Shown here: piece by piece, positions 14,870 through 23,764 of the stretch
Position numbering within the stretch: position 1 is the first letter of the stretch
Layout of the letters: the number at the start of each line of letters is the position of its first letter
Assembly (NCBI GenBank): GCA_036493915.1
Contig: DASXPA010000055.1
Span: forward strand, 1-25,374
Origin: Palsa-1392 sp036493915
Lineage (GTDB): Bacteria > Verrucomicrobiota > Verrucomicrobiia > Chthoniobacterales > UBA10450
Direction: 5' to 3'
DNA: 25,374 nucleotides
Position numbers and translations under genes: made by a program
The notes under the pieces: generated by a model
Told to the model about the DNA's origin: nothing
Database searches by the model: none
Seen by the model: the letters and a program-made list of their open reading frames with translations, nothing else

Positions 14870-16330
14870 CTAAGTCGGATTCAGCCAGGTAGGTTTCGGA
14901 TCCACCGTTTGCGGAGGAAGCCTCTTCGCCACGCGTCGCAGGTCATCAAGCAGGATCTCCATGTCGCGTACCGTGGTGCGATAGTTCAGGACACATCCCC
15001 GCAGCGCAAAGCGGCCGCCGATCATCGTATTCGAGAGATAGGAGCTGCCATCTTCCTGGAGCGAGACCAGGAGACGTTCGTTGAAGGCATCGATCGCTTC
15101 CGGAGTTGCGTCACAAAAAAGAGTCGGCAGATAGCGGAAGCAGAAGATCGATAGCTCGACCGGGGCCACCATTTCAAAGTCATCGCTCGCCTGGACTAAC
15201 GATCGAAGGTGGCGGGCACACGCGATATTACTCTCAATCGCCTCGCCTAACGACTGAAGGCCGACGCTTTTCAAGAGCATCCAGACCTTGAGGGCCCGAA
15301 AACGCCGCGATAACTCTGGACCGTAATCCCAGAAGGCGAAGGCTTCACTCGGTCCCTCTCGCCCAATCACCCGTGTGTAATCAGCTTCGTGGGCGAAGGT
15401 GGCGCGCGCTTTCTCCGGGTCGCGGTAGATAACGCAGCCCACGTCGACCGGCAGGTAAAGCCACTTATGCGGATCGAGCGCGACAGAATCCGCCTGCGCG
15501 ATTCCGGCGAATAAGTCGCTCACCGTAGGTGCGAGGATGGCAAACGCGCCATAGCTACCGTCGACGTGCAGCCAAAGTCCATGGCGGTCGGCGAGGGCGC
15601 GCATTTCCGACAAGGGATCAACCGCGCCAGTGTTGACGGTGCCGGCATTCGCGACCACGCAAAACGGGAGGTGTCCAGCCGCCCGGTCCGCTGCGATGCT
15701 GCGTTCCAGTTCGTCAACGCGGATTTTGAAACTTTCATCAACACCGATCCGGCAGACGTTTCCCCGACCGATGCCAAGGAGCGCGGCTGCTTTCGCGATG
15801 GAGTAATGGGTTTCGCTCGAAGCGTAGATACGGAGCGCGCGGCCGGGTGCGCTTTCCTGTGCCTGGCGGGCCACTGCGAGCGCGGCGAGATTTGCCATTG
15901 AGGCACCGCTGACAAAAAGACCGCTCGCTTCAGGATTGAACCCGAGAATCTGGCGAATCCAATCGATCGTCAACCGCTCGATCTCGACCGCGGCCGGCGC
16001 GGAACGCCAGGCGGTGAGATTCGCGTTGAGGGTGGAGGCGAGCAGGTCGGCAAAGGCCGCGACCGGCGTGCCCGGCGACTGCACATAGCCAAACATTCGC
16101 GGATGCGCATTGTGGCGGCAGAACGGCAGAACTATCTCGCGAAAGACCTGGAGGAGCTGATCAAATGCGACGCCCCGCAGAGGCAACGCGGAATCGAGCT
16201 GCTCCCGGATTTCAAGGGAGGACATCGCCCGATAAACCTTCCGCTCTCGCACACCAGTGAAGTAATCACTCGTGAGGCGCAAGACCGATTCCCCCCAGTC
16301 GCGGATCTGGTCGGCCGAAGGATCAAGCAT
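14870..16330 (-). CDS. PLP-dependent group II amino-acid decarboxylase
   Basis: Cytoplasmic pyridoxal-phosphate enzyme of 486 residues, matching the 470-490 typical of aromatic-L-amino-acid/tyrosine/glutamate-type decarboxylases. Landmarks: HPRMFGYVQSPG (about 76-87), the SGASMANLAAL phosphate-binding region (141-151), His175 in SSETHYSIAKAA, which stacks on PLP, Asp257 in HVDGSYG, which binds the pyridine nitrogen, and the Schiff-base Lys289 in ALDPHKWLY. The C-terminal domain follows. The motifs favour the AADC/tyrosine branch over glutamate decarboxylase, but substrate cannot be fixed; relatives include aldehyde-forming synthases and aspartate decarboxylases. No clear ribosome site precedes the ATG. 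It diverges from the MBL-fold gene with 128 bases between them. Confidence 0.9.
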   Translation of the reverse strand: MLDPSADQIRDWGESVLRLTSDYFTGVRERKVYRAMSSLEIREQLDSALPLRGVAFDQLLQVFREIVLPFCRHNAHPRMFGYVQSPGTPVAAFADLLASTLNANLTAWRSAPAAVEIERLTIDWIRQILGFNPEASGLFVSGASMANLAALAVARQAQESAPGRALRIYASSETHYSIAKAAALLGIGRGNVCRIGVDESFKIRVDELERSIAADRAAGHLPFCVVANAGTVNTGAVDPLSEMRALADRHGLWLHVDGSYGAFAILAPTVSDLFAGIAQADSVALDPHKWLYLPVDVGCVIYRDPEKARATFAHEADYTRVIGREGPSEAFAFWDYGPELSRRFRALKVWMLLKSVGLQSLGEAIESNIACARHLRSLVQASDDFEMVAPVELSIFCFRYLPTLFCDATPEAIDAFNERLLVSLQEDGSSYLSNTMIGGRFALRGCVLNYRTTVRDMEILLDDLRRVAKRLPPQTVDPKPTWLNPT

Positions 16331-16458
16331 GGGGCAAGCTACGCCTGAGTGAGAGCAATGCTAGGCTATCACAAATGCGTGAGCCCTGCCGCAGACATTG
16401 AACTCTTCGGCTTGCAAAATTGGCGTAGGCTTTCCACCATTCATAAAAGGAGAATCAC

Positions 16459-17412
16459 ATGTCGAAACCATACCATTCCTTTTCACGTCGACGCTTCCTT
16501 GCTTCTACCGGCCTCTTCAGCGCGGCCGCCTGGCTCTCGCCCCGTCAACTTTTCGCCGCCGAAGCAGACATCGTGACGACCGTGCTGAAGCACGGCGCGA
16601 CCGCCAAAATTACAGTTCAACCGCTGCGCGAAAACGTCAGCGCGCTCATCGGTTCCGGCGGAAACATTGCCGTCCTTACAGGACCTGACGGCAAAGTCAT
16701 GGTTGATGCCGGCTTCTCCACTTCGCGTGGACAGATCGCCGACGCGCTCGTCAAAATCGGCGCTGAGCCGCTCAAACACCTCATCAATACCCACTGGCAT
16801 TTCGATCACACCGACGGCAACAGTTGGATGCACGCCGCCGGCGCGACGATCCTCGCCCACGTCAACACGCGCGAACATCTTTCGCACACCACCCGGGTCG
16901 AGGCATGGCATCATACCTTTCTCCCCTCACCTGCGGGCGCGCTTCCCACCGAAATCTTCGAGCGAAAGCAATCACTGCATCTCAACGGCACCGAGATCGC
17001 ACTCACTTATTACGGCCCAAGCCACACTGATAGCGACATCTCAGCCTACTTCGTCCAGGAGGATGTCTTTCATACTGGTGACACTTGGTGGAACGGCTAT
17101 TACCCGTTCATCGATTACTCCACCGGCGGAAACATCTACGGCATGATCAAGGCGGCTGAGATTAACCTCGCCAGCATCACTCACAAAACCATCGTCATCC
17201 CGGGTCACGGCCCGATCGGCGGCAAAACCGAGATGACCGACTATCGCAACATGCTGGTGACGATTCGCGATCGCGTCGCCGCGCTCAAGAAACAAGGCAA
17301 GTCGCTGTCGGAAGTCATCGCCGCTAAGCCGACGAAGGAATATGACAGCAAATGGGCCACACATCTCACGACCGGCGATGTCTTCACCAAATATGTCTAC
17401 CAAGGGGTGTGA
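16459..17412 (+). CDS. Tat-exported metallo-beta-lactamase-fold hydrolase
   Basis: A 317-residue protein with a twin-arginine signal (SFSRRRFLASTG, then a hydrophobic stretch to about residue 34), so it should be folded with metal in the cytoplasm and exported. The metal site is complete for the superfamily: THWHFDHTDGN gives His112, His114, Asp116 and His117; His189 (GPSHTDSD), Asp208 (HTGDTWW) and His250 (IPGHGP) complete a dinuclear zinc centre. AGGAG at 16448-16452, six bases before the ATG, fixes the start. Relatives are mostly annotated MBL-fold hydrolases or quinoprotein relay-type proteins; the substrate is unknown and lactamase activity should not be assumed. It has its own promoter region shared with the divergent decarboxylase. 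Confidence 0.9.
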   Translation: MSKPYHSFSRRRFLASTGLFSAAAWLSPRQLFAAEADIVTTVLKHGATAKITVQPLRENVSALIGSGGNIAVLTGPDGKVMVDAGFSTSRGQIADALVKIGAEPLKHLINTHWHFDHTDGNSWMHAAGATILAHVNTREHLSHTTRVEAWHHTFLPSPAGALPTEIFERKQSLHLNGTEIALTYYGPSHTDSDISAYFVQEDVFHTGDTWWNGYYPFIDYSTGGNIYGMIKAAEINLASITHKTIVIPGHGPIGGKTEMTDYRNMLVTIRDRVAALKKQGKSLSEVIAAKPTKEYDSKWATHLTTGDVFTKYVYQGV

Positions 17413-17491
17413 TGCCGCGAACCGACCTTGTCCGCTGTGGACATAGATCAATGAATACGAGTGACGGACGAGGGGTTAGAGCGCGGTCGAC

Positions 17492-20400
17492 TCAGCATTC
17501 GCACTGCGTTCTGCCGGCCAGGATGATGCGCATCGGACAATTGGGGCGTTTCTTGCTCGCGATCACGGTGAGGGTGCAACGGCTTTCCCAAGCCGCGCGG
17601 GCGAGGCGCTCGACCCGCAGCTCGTGACTGATGAACTTACGCCGGGTGCCACAGCCGATCTCAAGAAGGAAGGCCTCGAAATCTCCGAAGTGGTCATAGA
17701 CCAGGCCCGCCACTTTGCCGGAAACTTCCTCTTCGCCGCGTTGCACGAGGCCACCATCTCCCGCGCCGTCTGAGTCGTCTTCGCCTGATTTACCCGGCAC
17801 AACTCCCCAGCCAGAAGGCTTGATCTTCGTCGGATCGCCACCCATTCCACCGATCCGATCACCCATCAGCTGAATGTAACGCTCAAAGACCGGATACCAA
17901 CGACTCTGCAGCGGGATCGCTTTCCTGATCCAGAGCAGGATGGCGTAAAGCCGCTCCGCTGGTCCAAGTAACTCCTTCTTTGTCCCTACGGGAATGTTAA
18001 GTTGAAATACGCCTGTCGTGCGTCGCCAAGTGAAACCTCGATGGACAACTGCCAGCTCGGCGTCGGTCTGGCCAGTGATCTTCCGACCGTATTGCATGCT
18101 CGTGACCTGCCGCACGGTGATCTCATACTTATCCCCTTTCACTACCGTGTTCGGCAGCTCCACCGACATCAAACCGGCAAAGTTGGCGGCGGTCCCCTGC
18201 GGGACGGGAATATAAGTCACGCCGCCGGTCAGTGTTTCGATGGTGTTAGCGTCCACCATCGTGAGCCGATGCGCGGTATAGATGTTGTTCGCCCAATCCA
18301 ATATCTCGGCTGCATTAGCCGCCGGAAGATAGATGCTGGCTTTCGATCCTTTAGGCGTGCTGCCCCACCGAATCATGAGCTCGTCGGGCCGGTTATCCAT
18401 CTTGAGCCCGAGGGTCGGCCGGATCTCAAAGGTCTGCGGAGCGATCCGTGAGGCCCCGATGCCCGGGTTCGGCACGTTGACGAAAGCGAGATTCCTTTGT
18501 GCCAGTTTATCAGAAATGGAGGGGTCCGCGTTCGAAGGAATCGGGTCGGGATCGAAGGAAACCTCGGCTAACAGGCACTGGTGCTGGCTGCGCACTAACT
18601 GCTGAATCGAGACTAGCTGCGAGAAGCCACTAAAAGGACCATCTGGGATATCTGACGGCGAGGGCGCACCGACGAGCCGCGGCGGAAAGCGATTGTCGTT
18701 AGGTTGGTTGATATCGAGCCAGCAGCCAAAGTAGGAGTCGACTTCGGCTCCCAGTGGATCGGGACTAATATCGCGCACATTCTTGGCATCGAGCTGCTCA
18801 GACATCTTCTGCGCTGTCGGCACGCGCGGAGCGGCAAAGAAAGGAATCGTAATGATTTCATCCCCATTGACTCCGAGAAGCGGAATCTTATTCCCTCCGG
18901 AGGTAGCGCTGCGATAGGTCGTGTTGATATCGTAAGTCGCGTTGGTCTGCTGTGCCGGCCAGAGTCGGAAGAAGGCACGGACTTTGCTCGCCACCTGCAC
19001 GTCCTGATATCGCACTCGGGCGAGCGCGAAGTTATAGACCGGATGGCCGTCGCCATCCGTCGGCGCCAGAGTCAGCGCGGCCGCGTCCTCATCGTCCTGC
19101 GGGATGGCGTCGAAGACTGGGCCGAGGGGTCCGGGATCGAGGTTGAGGTTATCGATCGCTTTTGAAATCCAGTCGTTAGGCGCGCCGTCCAGGTGGACCG
19201 CGAATTTCGTGTCGCCAGCAGTCATCTGGAAGACGCGCAGATCGACACTAAGATACCAAGGCTTGTTGTGCGCGATATCTCCATGAAGGATGAATGGATT
19301 TGGCGTATTCAGCAGCTCGATCTGCGCTCCGGCCGAAACATGAGTCCCATCAGCCGTCAGATCGGCGCTAATCGTCAGGGTTTGGGTGCTGTTGGTGAAC
19401 ATCCCTGTGCCCGTGAAAACGGCTTTGAAGGGGAAGGTCCAGCGCTGCGGGACTGACGACGGAATCGCCGGATCCTGCGGGATAGGCGCTCCGCTCGAGA
19501 CATAGGACATCCCGCCGATCGGGTCCGGGATCGAAGGCGCAGCAGTTCCGAGCTTGTCCTGGCTAAAGCCTTCCACCACCACCCAGAGGGCATCGTCGAA
19601 AGTTGCGGGACTGCCGTTGAGATTGATCTTCGCCTGCACTTCACCCTGGCCGTAGGAACTGCGGTCGACGAGAAAGAAGCAATCGCGCGTTCCGACAGTC
19701 ACGGGCTGAGAAGTGGAAGCGATGCCATTGGCGATCACGACCATGTCCCACGAACCTGGGGCCAGGTCCGACGGCACTTCCATGATCGTGCTGACAACCG
19801 CGCTGCCCGTCGCCACGCCCATGGTCGAATGGTCGCGGGTACGTAAATACTTGACGTCGCCGGAGCCGTTCGAGAAGCGGATGATCGGATAATTCGTCGC
19901 ACATTGCGCGTCGTCGCCGTAACTGCAGGCCTGCGATAAACCATTAAATTGCGTGCCAAAGATCTGGTAGTGGTGTCCCACGATCATGGCCGAGGGAGCG
20001 TTCGTGATCGTTGGCTTCCACGAGGACTGCCCACCCGCGTCGGGTGTGTAAACCTCGATGTCGTTTGAGCCGTTTGAATGCAGCACTTCGCCCGTCGGTA
20101 AAAGGAGGAGACGGCTAGTGTACGCCGGTCCGCTATTATTCGATGGGCCGGTGATGACCGCGACCGTATTGTTAGAAGGATCGTACTCAAAAAAAGTCTC
20201 AGGCGACGGATAGTTACACGGCGGCGAAGGACTCCCGCAGATCAGCACCTTGCCGTTAGGCAGGAGAACGCCGGGCGCGTCCATGGGAAACTGAGTGTTA
20301 CTGCTCGAATCCTTCAGGGTCGGCCCACTCGACCACGTGCCCGCCTTCGTCGGATCGGGATCGGGCGTATAGATTGCGGTGTTACCCGTGGCGCCCACCG

Positions 20401-21118
20401 CAAACACTGTCCCGTCAGGCAACAAGAGCGCCGGACCAATCTCCGCCACAAACCCGGGGCAAGCCTGTGGCAAAGTTGTCGGCGTGCTCCCGGCGGCGAC
20501 CCAGGTATTACTGCTCGGGATGTATTGTTCGGCGTTCGGCGCATTCGAGCATTGGACAGTCAGGACGTTTCCGTTAGGCAAAAGCGTAAATGTCTCTTCG
20601 CTGCAACTGTCGCCCTTCGTTCCCGTCGCCTGCCAGATGCGGTTGGCGGGATCGAAGAGCGCGGCCTTGGCCGAATTGAAGTTGCCGAGCAGAAAAGTTC
20701 CGTCAGCCAGAAGGCACGAGACTCCATCGCCGATTCCCGTCCAACCGGGTGGCGTCGCCACGGCTGTCCAACTATCGGCCAGCGGATCGTAGATCTGCAT
20801 GGTGAGGATGTCGGCGTTCGCATTCCCGGCGTTGTACTCGCCACCGCCCGTGATCACGGTCCCATCGCGTAAGACAGCGGAGGCGAAATAAAGCGGCGCC
20901 TGAGTGGGGCCACCGTTGGCAGCGGTGATGTTTGAGTTATCCGGCAACCCTGCCAGGTCCGACCACTGGCCGTTAACATAGCTGCCATTCGAATCTGGCG
21001 TGAGCTTATGCCAGTTCTTGGTGCCAGACTCGTGGCACATGACCGTGCCATCGGTGAGCAGCAACATGGTCCCGGCGTTAAAGCCCGGCTGATTAGCTAA
21101 ACCTCTCCACGAGCCCAT
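17492..21118 (-). CDS. Very large Kelch/galactose-oxidase-like protein
   Basis: About 1,208 residues from the ATG ending at 21118, which has GGGGGA eight bases upstream; a GTG at 21142 would add eight residues. Residues 1-370 are Kelch-type propeller repeats with the recurring LLxDGTV / LLPNGKVLICG signature (GTMLLLTDGTVMCHESGT, RDGTVITGGGEYNAG, LLPNGNVLTVQ, LLPDGTVFAVGATGN, LLPTGEVLHSNGSND). Residues about 380-480 resemble the galactose-oxidase C-terminal beta domain (KYLRTRDHSTMG, PGSWDMVVIANG). The following ~600 residues are beta-rich with no motif I know, and the last ~60 (HFGDFEAFLLE through RCTLTVIASKKRPNCP) form a distinct C-terminal module. The galactose-oxidase Tyr-Cys cofactor cannot be confirmed by eye. 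No signal peptide precedes the first repeat, which is odd for such a protein. Function unknown; a structural or surface protein is a guess. Confidence 0.82.
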   Translation of the reverse strand: MGSWRGLANQPGFNAGTMLLLTDGTVMCHESGTKNWHKLTPDSNGSYVNGQWSDLAGLPDNSNITAANGGPTQAPLYFASAVLRDGTVITGGGEYNAGNANADILTMQIYDPLADSWTAVATPPGWTGIGDGVSCLLADGTFLLGNFNSAKAALFDPANRIWQATGTKGDSCSEETFTLLPNGNVLTVQCSNAPNAEQYIPSSNTWVAAGSTPTTLPQACPGFVAEIGPALLLPDGTVFAVGATGNTAIYTPDPDPTKAGTWSSGPTLKDSSSNTQFPMDAPGVLLPNGKVLICGSPSPPCNYPSPETFFEYDPSNNTVAVITGPSNNSGPAYTSRLLLLPTGEVLHSNGSNDIEVYTPDAGGQSSWKPTITNAPSAMIVGHHYQIFGTQFNGLSQACSYGDDAQCATNYPIIRFSNGSGDVKYLRTRDHSTMGVATGSAVVSTIMEVPSDLAPGSWDMVVIANGIASTSQPVTVGTRDCFFLVDRSSYGQGEVQAKINLNGSPATFDDALWVVVEGFSQDKLGTAAPSIPDPIGGMSYVSSGAPIPQDPAIPSSVPQRWTFPFKAVFTGTGMFTNSTQTLTISADLTADGTHVSAGAQIELLNTPNPFILHGDIAHNKPWYLSVDLRVFQMTAGDTKFAVHLDGAPNDWISKAIDNLNLDPGPLGPVFDAIPQDDEDAAALTLAPTDGDGHPVYNFALARVRYQDVQVASKVRAFFRLWPAQQTNATYDINTTYRSATSGGNKIPLLGVNGDEIITIPFFAAPRVPTAQKMSEQLDAKNVRDISPDPLGAEVDSYFGCWLDINQPNDNRFPPRLVGAPSPSDIPDGPFSGFSQLVSIQQLVRSQHQCLLAEVSFDPDPIPSNADPSISDKLAQRNLAFVNVPNPGIGASRIAPQTFEIRPTLGLKMDNRPDELMIRWGSTPKGSKASIYLPAANAAEILDWANNIYTAHRLTMVDANTIETLTGGVTYIPVPQGTAANFAGLMSVELPNTVVKGDKYEITVRQVTSMQYGRKITGQTDAELAVVHRGFTWRRTTGVFQLNIPVGTKKELLGPAERLYAILLWIRKAIPLQSRWYPVFERYIQLMGDRIGGMGGDPTKIKPSGWGVVPGKSGEDDSDGAGDGGLVQRGEEEVSGKVAGLVYDHFGDFEAFLLEIGCGTRRKFISHELRVERLARAAWESRCTLTVIASKKRPNCPMRIILAGRTQCEC

Positions 21119-21476
21119 AAGTTTGTCCCCCAGTGGCCACACGCCGCATTTTGCCGATGAGGCGTGTAGCGGGTTGAAGTGAAATTAACCTGCCGTGTAA
21201 ATACGCTCCCGCTACGGCGATTTCAACTACAAAAGCAGTACTGGAAAAGAAGAACTTGATGCCATTTTTCGCTCGTTGTCATGCCGGCAGGTCTGCTTGC
21301 CGCGGTCTAAGTCGTGCTTGTGCCGACCCTGGTGACGATGTTGATGCGTTAACGAACGCGATCCGCCTGCGCTCCCGGCGGGCGGACATTCCGCAAATGC
21401 CGATGCGTGATGCTTCGATAACTGCGCTCGCGATTATGATTGTCAGCCAAGCTTTCGTCTGGTTAGGCTACGCGGT
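21119..21476. other. Divergent intergenic region between Kelch and small secreted-protein genes
   Basis: About 360 bases that should hold both promoters. It contains the inverted repeat listed at 21166-21215. A plus-strand 74-codon frame (21256-21480) overlaps the next start by ATGA, and its last 27 codons are hydrophobic (ITALAIMIVSQAFVWLGYA), but the first part has an arginine-rich, non-protein look; I do not call it a gene. Confidence 0.45.
21166..21215. repeat. Inverted repeat GTAGCGGG...CCCGCTAC
   Basis: GTAGCGGG (21166-21173) and CCCGCTAC (21208-21215) are perfect complements with a 34-base AT-richer loop. A second symmetry, TTGAAGTGAAAT just after the first arm and ATTTCAAC at 21220-21227, suggests a compound structure spanning about 21166-21230. 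It sits 25-75 bases upstream of the Kelch gene, so it could be an operator or a small mobile repeat of the REP/MITE kind. Confidence 0.55.
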
Positions 21477-22097
21477 ATGAATTTGAAAGGTTGGCTGATT
21501 TCTATTTCGCTGGCGGCGGTTCTCTTTGTCGTGCCTTTTGCCTGGGCTCAGGAAAATCCGTCGATGGACCGTGATATGCAGGAGATGTTGAAGCAGGCGC
21601 AGGAGTTAGGCAAACAAACCGCCCCGGCCAAGCCCGTAGACATGTCGAAGCTAAAGAAGCAGGCGGCCGCGATCCAGGCGCAAGAGGAGAAAGAGGAGAC
21701 AGAGCAAAAGAAACAGCAACAAGTCGCCCTGCAAAAGCAGCTCGCTGAGCCAGGCCCGAGCGCATTTCCGGATTGGACACCGGCGACACCGCAGTTCCAC
21801 TCCACCAGCGCACTGACGAAGAAGATCGTCGATGATGAGGTCAGAGTCATCCAGAGCGGGACGTCGCCGCTCGCGCCCGAGGAAATTCTGAAATCATGGG
21901 AAGCAGCCGTCGCCGACAAGCCCCTCAACCACACTTATAACCGCGGCCGAAGCAACGGGAGCGTGAACGACCGGCTCGACGTGAGCACGCGCACCGATCC
22001 AGTGCAAAGGGTCCGCCTTGAAGCAAGCCGCGACGAAGGAGAGAAGATCACGCAGGTGACCATCGCGTTGATCTTACCCAAACCCTACGAGGATTAG
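21477..22097 (+). CDS. Small secreted protein with a charged coiled region, function unknown
   Basis: A 206-residue protein with a standard signal peptide (GWLISISLAAVLFVVPFAWA, cleaved before QENPS near residue 26). Residues 30-90 are rich in Gln, Lys and Glu with heptad-like spacing (LKKQAAAIQAQEEKEETEQK), likely a coiled coil. Residues about 100-200 form a small domain containing TSALTKKIVDDEVRVIQSGT, ILKSWEAAVADKPLNHTYNR and a C-terminal beta-like QVTIALILPKPYED. I recognise no family. The start is set by the signal peptide; no good ribosome site is seen. Convergent with the MFS transporter gene. Confidence 0.72.
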   Translation: MNLKGWLISISLAAVLFVVPFAWAQENPSMDRDMQEMLKQAQELGKQTAPAKPVDMSKLKKQAAAIQAQEEKEETEQKKQQQVALQKQLAEPGPSAFPDWTPATPQFHSTSALTKKIVDDEVRVIQSGTSPLAPEEILKSWEAAVADKPLNHTYNRGRSNGSVNDRLDVSTRTDPVQRVRLEASRDEGEKITQVTIALILPKPYED

Positions 22098-22177
22098 GTA
22101 GCGGCGGGCCGTTGACTTCTCCAAGCGCAAAGGCGATCTCGCAGACCACGACGTCCGCCGTAAGTCGACAGAGGGTC

Positions 22178-23482
22178 TCAATCTCTTCCGACCAGCGGCA
22201 GACGACGGGGCAGCAGAAGTAGCAACAGCGCCGAGACAAGCAGAGCGAAACCGGCAACTCCAAACCCGCCGTAGAGACTGCCGGTTTGGCGACTGATTAA
22301 CCCCACTGCATAAGGGCCGGCGAAGCCGCCGAGGTTGGAGATGGACGTAATGAGGGCGATGCCGGCCGCGGCGGAAGCGCCACTCAGGAACTCGCCCGGA
22401 GAAGAATAGAACGGACCGAAGAACCCATAGGTTCCGAACCCGACTAACGAGAATAACACTATGACCGCGACTGGCGATCGAAAGAAAGTGAGTGCGAGAA
22501 AGCCGCCGGCGCCCACGAGCAGCGGGACGGCGGCGTGATATTTCCTCTCGCGTCGTCGGTCGGAGCTATGCGAGATGACGACCATGCCTGCGAGCGCGAC
22601 GAGGTAAGGAACGGCCACGAGCAACCCAACGAAAGTGTTGGAGTAACCGACCGACAAAGACTTAACCTCCTGTGGCATCCAGAAGTTGAGAGTGTAAACG
22701 CCGATCGCCTGCGCAAAGCCGATCACAGCCATCATGAGCACTCTCTTATTGGTAAAGCTACGAGCGAGCGAAATGGAATGGTGCCTTTCGCGCTCCGCTC
22801 TTTCGCTCTCGAGGGCGGCGGCAAGCTGATCTTTCTCGGCCGGAGTGAGGAAATGCGCCTCAGCCGGGCGAGAAGGGAGACAGCGATAGGTCAAAAGACC
22901 AAGAACGAAAGCTGGAACCGCCTCGAGGATGAGAAGCCAGCGCCAGCTGGCCAGTCCGAGCCAGTGCGCATGATCGAGGATGAAGCCCGAGGCCGGCGCG
23001 CCGAGAATGCTGGTGATCGGTTGCGCGGCCATGAAGAGAGCGATCGCGCGCGCCTGTTCGCGCCGCGGGAACCAATAGGTGAAGTAAAGAACGATCCCCG
23101 GAAAGAACCCCGCCTCGGCGACGCCGAGGAGGAAGCGCGCGGCATAGAGTTGCGGGACATTTCGCACGAAACCCGTCGCGACCGCGACCGCGCCCCAGCT
23201 CAGGAGAATGCGCGCAAACCAGACCCGCGCGCCGACACGGTGCAGGATGAGGTTACTCGGGACCTCAAAGAGGAAATAGCCGAAGAAGAAGATACCGACG
23301 AGTAACCCAAACTGCTGACTCGTGATCGCCAGGTCTTTGTTCATGGTGAGAGCGGCAAACCCGATATTGATCCGATCGAGAAAGGCGACTACGTAGAGGA
23401 CGAACAGAAACGGCAGAAGCCGGGCGCGAATCTTCGCGATCGTCTTGTTTTCGAGTGAGACTGGTGCGGGCCTTGTCTTCAT
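22178..23482 (-). CDS. MFS transporter, anion:cation symporter (ACS) type
   Basis: A 434-residue inner-membrane transporter with twelve predicted helices and a cytoplasmic loop of about 50 residues after helix 6 (rich in Glu/Arg: ALESERAERERHH), the usual major facilitator layout. The first helix LYVVAFLDRINIGFAALTM and the LFEVPSNLILHRVGARVWFA segment (motif A region) are characteristic of the ACS branch (glucarate, phthalate, tartrate and allantoate transporters), which move organic anions with protons. The substrate cannot be told; no catabolic genes adjoin it. The start is the ATG at 23482 (MKTRPAPVSLENKTIAKIRA). No clear ribosome site. It diverges from the PAS kinase with a 280-base gap. 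Confidence 0.9.
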   Translation of the reverse strand: MKTRPAPVSLENKTIAKIRARLLPFLFVLYVVAFLDRINIGFAALTMNKDLAITSQQFGLLVGIFFFGYFLFEVPSNLILHRVGARVWFARILLSWGAVAVATGFVRNVPQLYAARFLLGVAEAGFFPGIVLYFTYWFPRREQARAIALFMAAQPITSILGAPASGFILDHAHWLGLASWRWLLILEAVPAFVLGLLTYRCLPSRPAEAHFLTPAEKDQLAAALESERAERERHHSISLARSFTNKRVLMMAVIGFAQAIGVYTLNFWMPQEVKSLSVGYSNTFVGLLVAVPYLVALAGMVVISHSSDRRRERKYHAAVPLLVGAGGFLALTFFRSPVAVIVLFSLVGFGTYGFFGPFYSSPGEFLSGASAAAGIALITSISNLGGFAGPYAVGLISRQTGSLYGGFGVAGFALLVSALLLLLLPRRLPLVGRD

Positions 23483-23764
23483 CCAATGAGCAAGGATGAA
23501 GGACGAATCTCTCCGAGATCAAGAGCGCCGTCGATGCCTTGTCGCCGAAAGAGCTATTCGATTTTTCCTCAGTTTCGAAAGGATTCCAAGCGGCGGTTGG
23601 CTTTCTTTCCCCTTCAGCGTCTGAGTTTTAATCAACCTCTGACCGCTGTCCTTCGCCCTCTATCGCCCGCTTTCTACAGCCAATTTGACTCGCTCCCACG
23701 AATGCTTAGTCGCACCTCGCGCGGTTTCGGCTAACCTTGAAATTCCGCCCACGCCCCAAGCCTG

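Noticed and set aside
17426..17441. Short hairpin TGTCC/GGACA between the convergent MBL and Kelch genes
   Set aside because: Only five base pairs and no T-run; not enough for a terminator call.
20255..20579. GTTAGGC at 20255-20261, 20573-20579 and also 19175-19181
   Set aside because: They lie inside the Kelch gene; the first two are the reverse complement of codons for Leu-Pro-Asn-Gly repeats. No partner arm at attC distance.
21462..21468. GTTAGGC just before the ATG at 21477, looking like a cassette boundary
   Set aside because: The possible left core near 21349 and the arms between do not pair, and no cassette context exists on either side.
21256..21480. 74-codon frame overlapping the secreted-protein start by ATGA
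   Set aside because: The hydrophobic tail is suggestive of coupling, but the N-terminal half is not protein-like and no ribosome site is seen.
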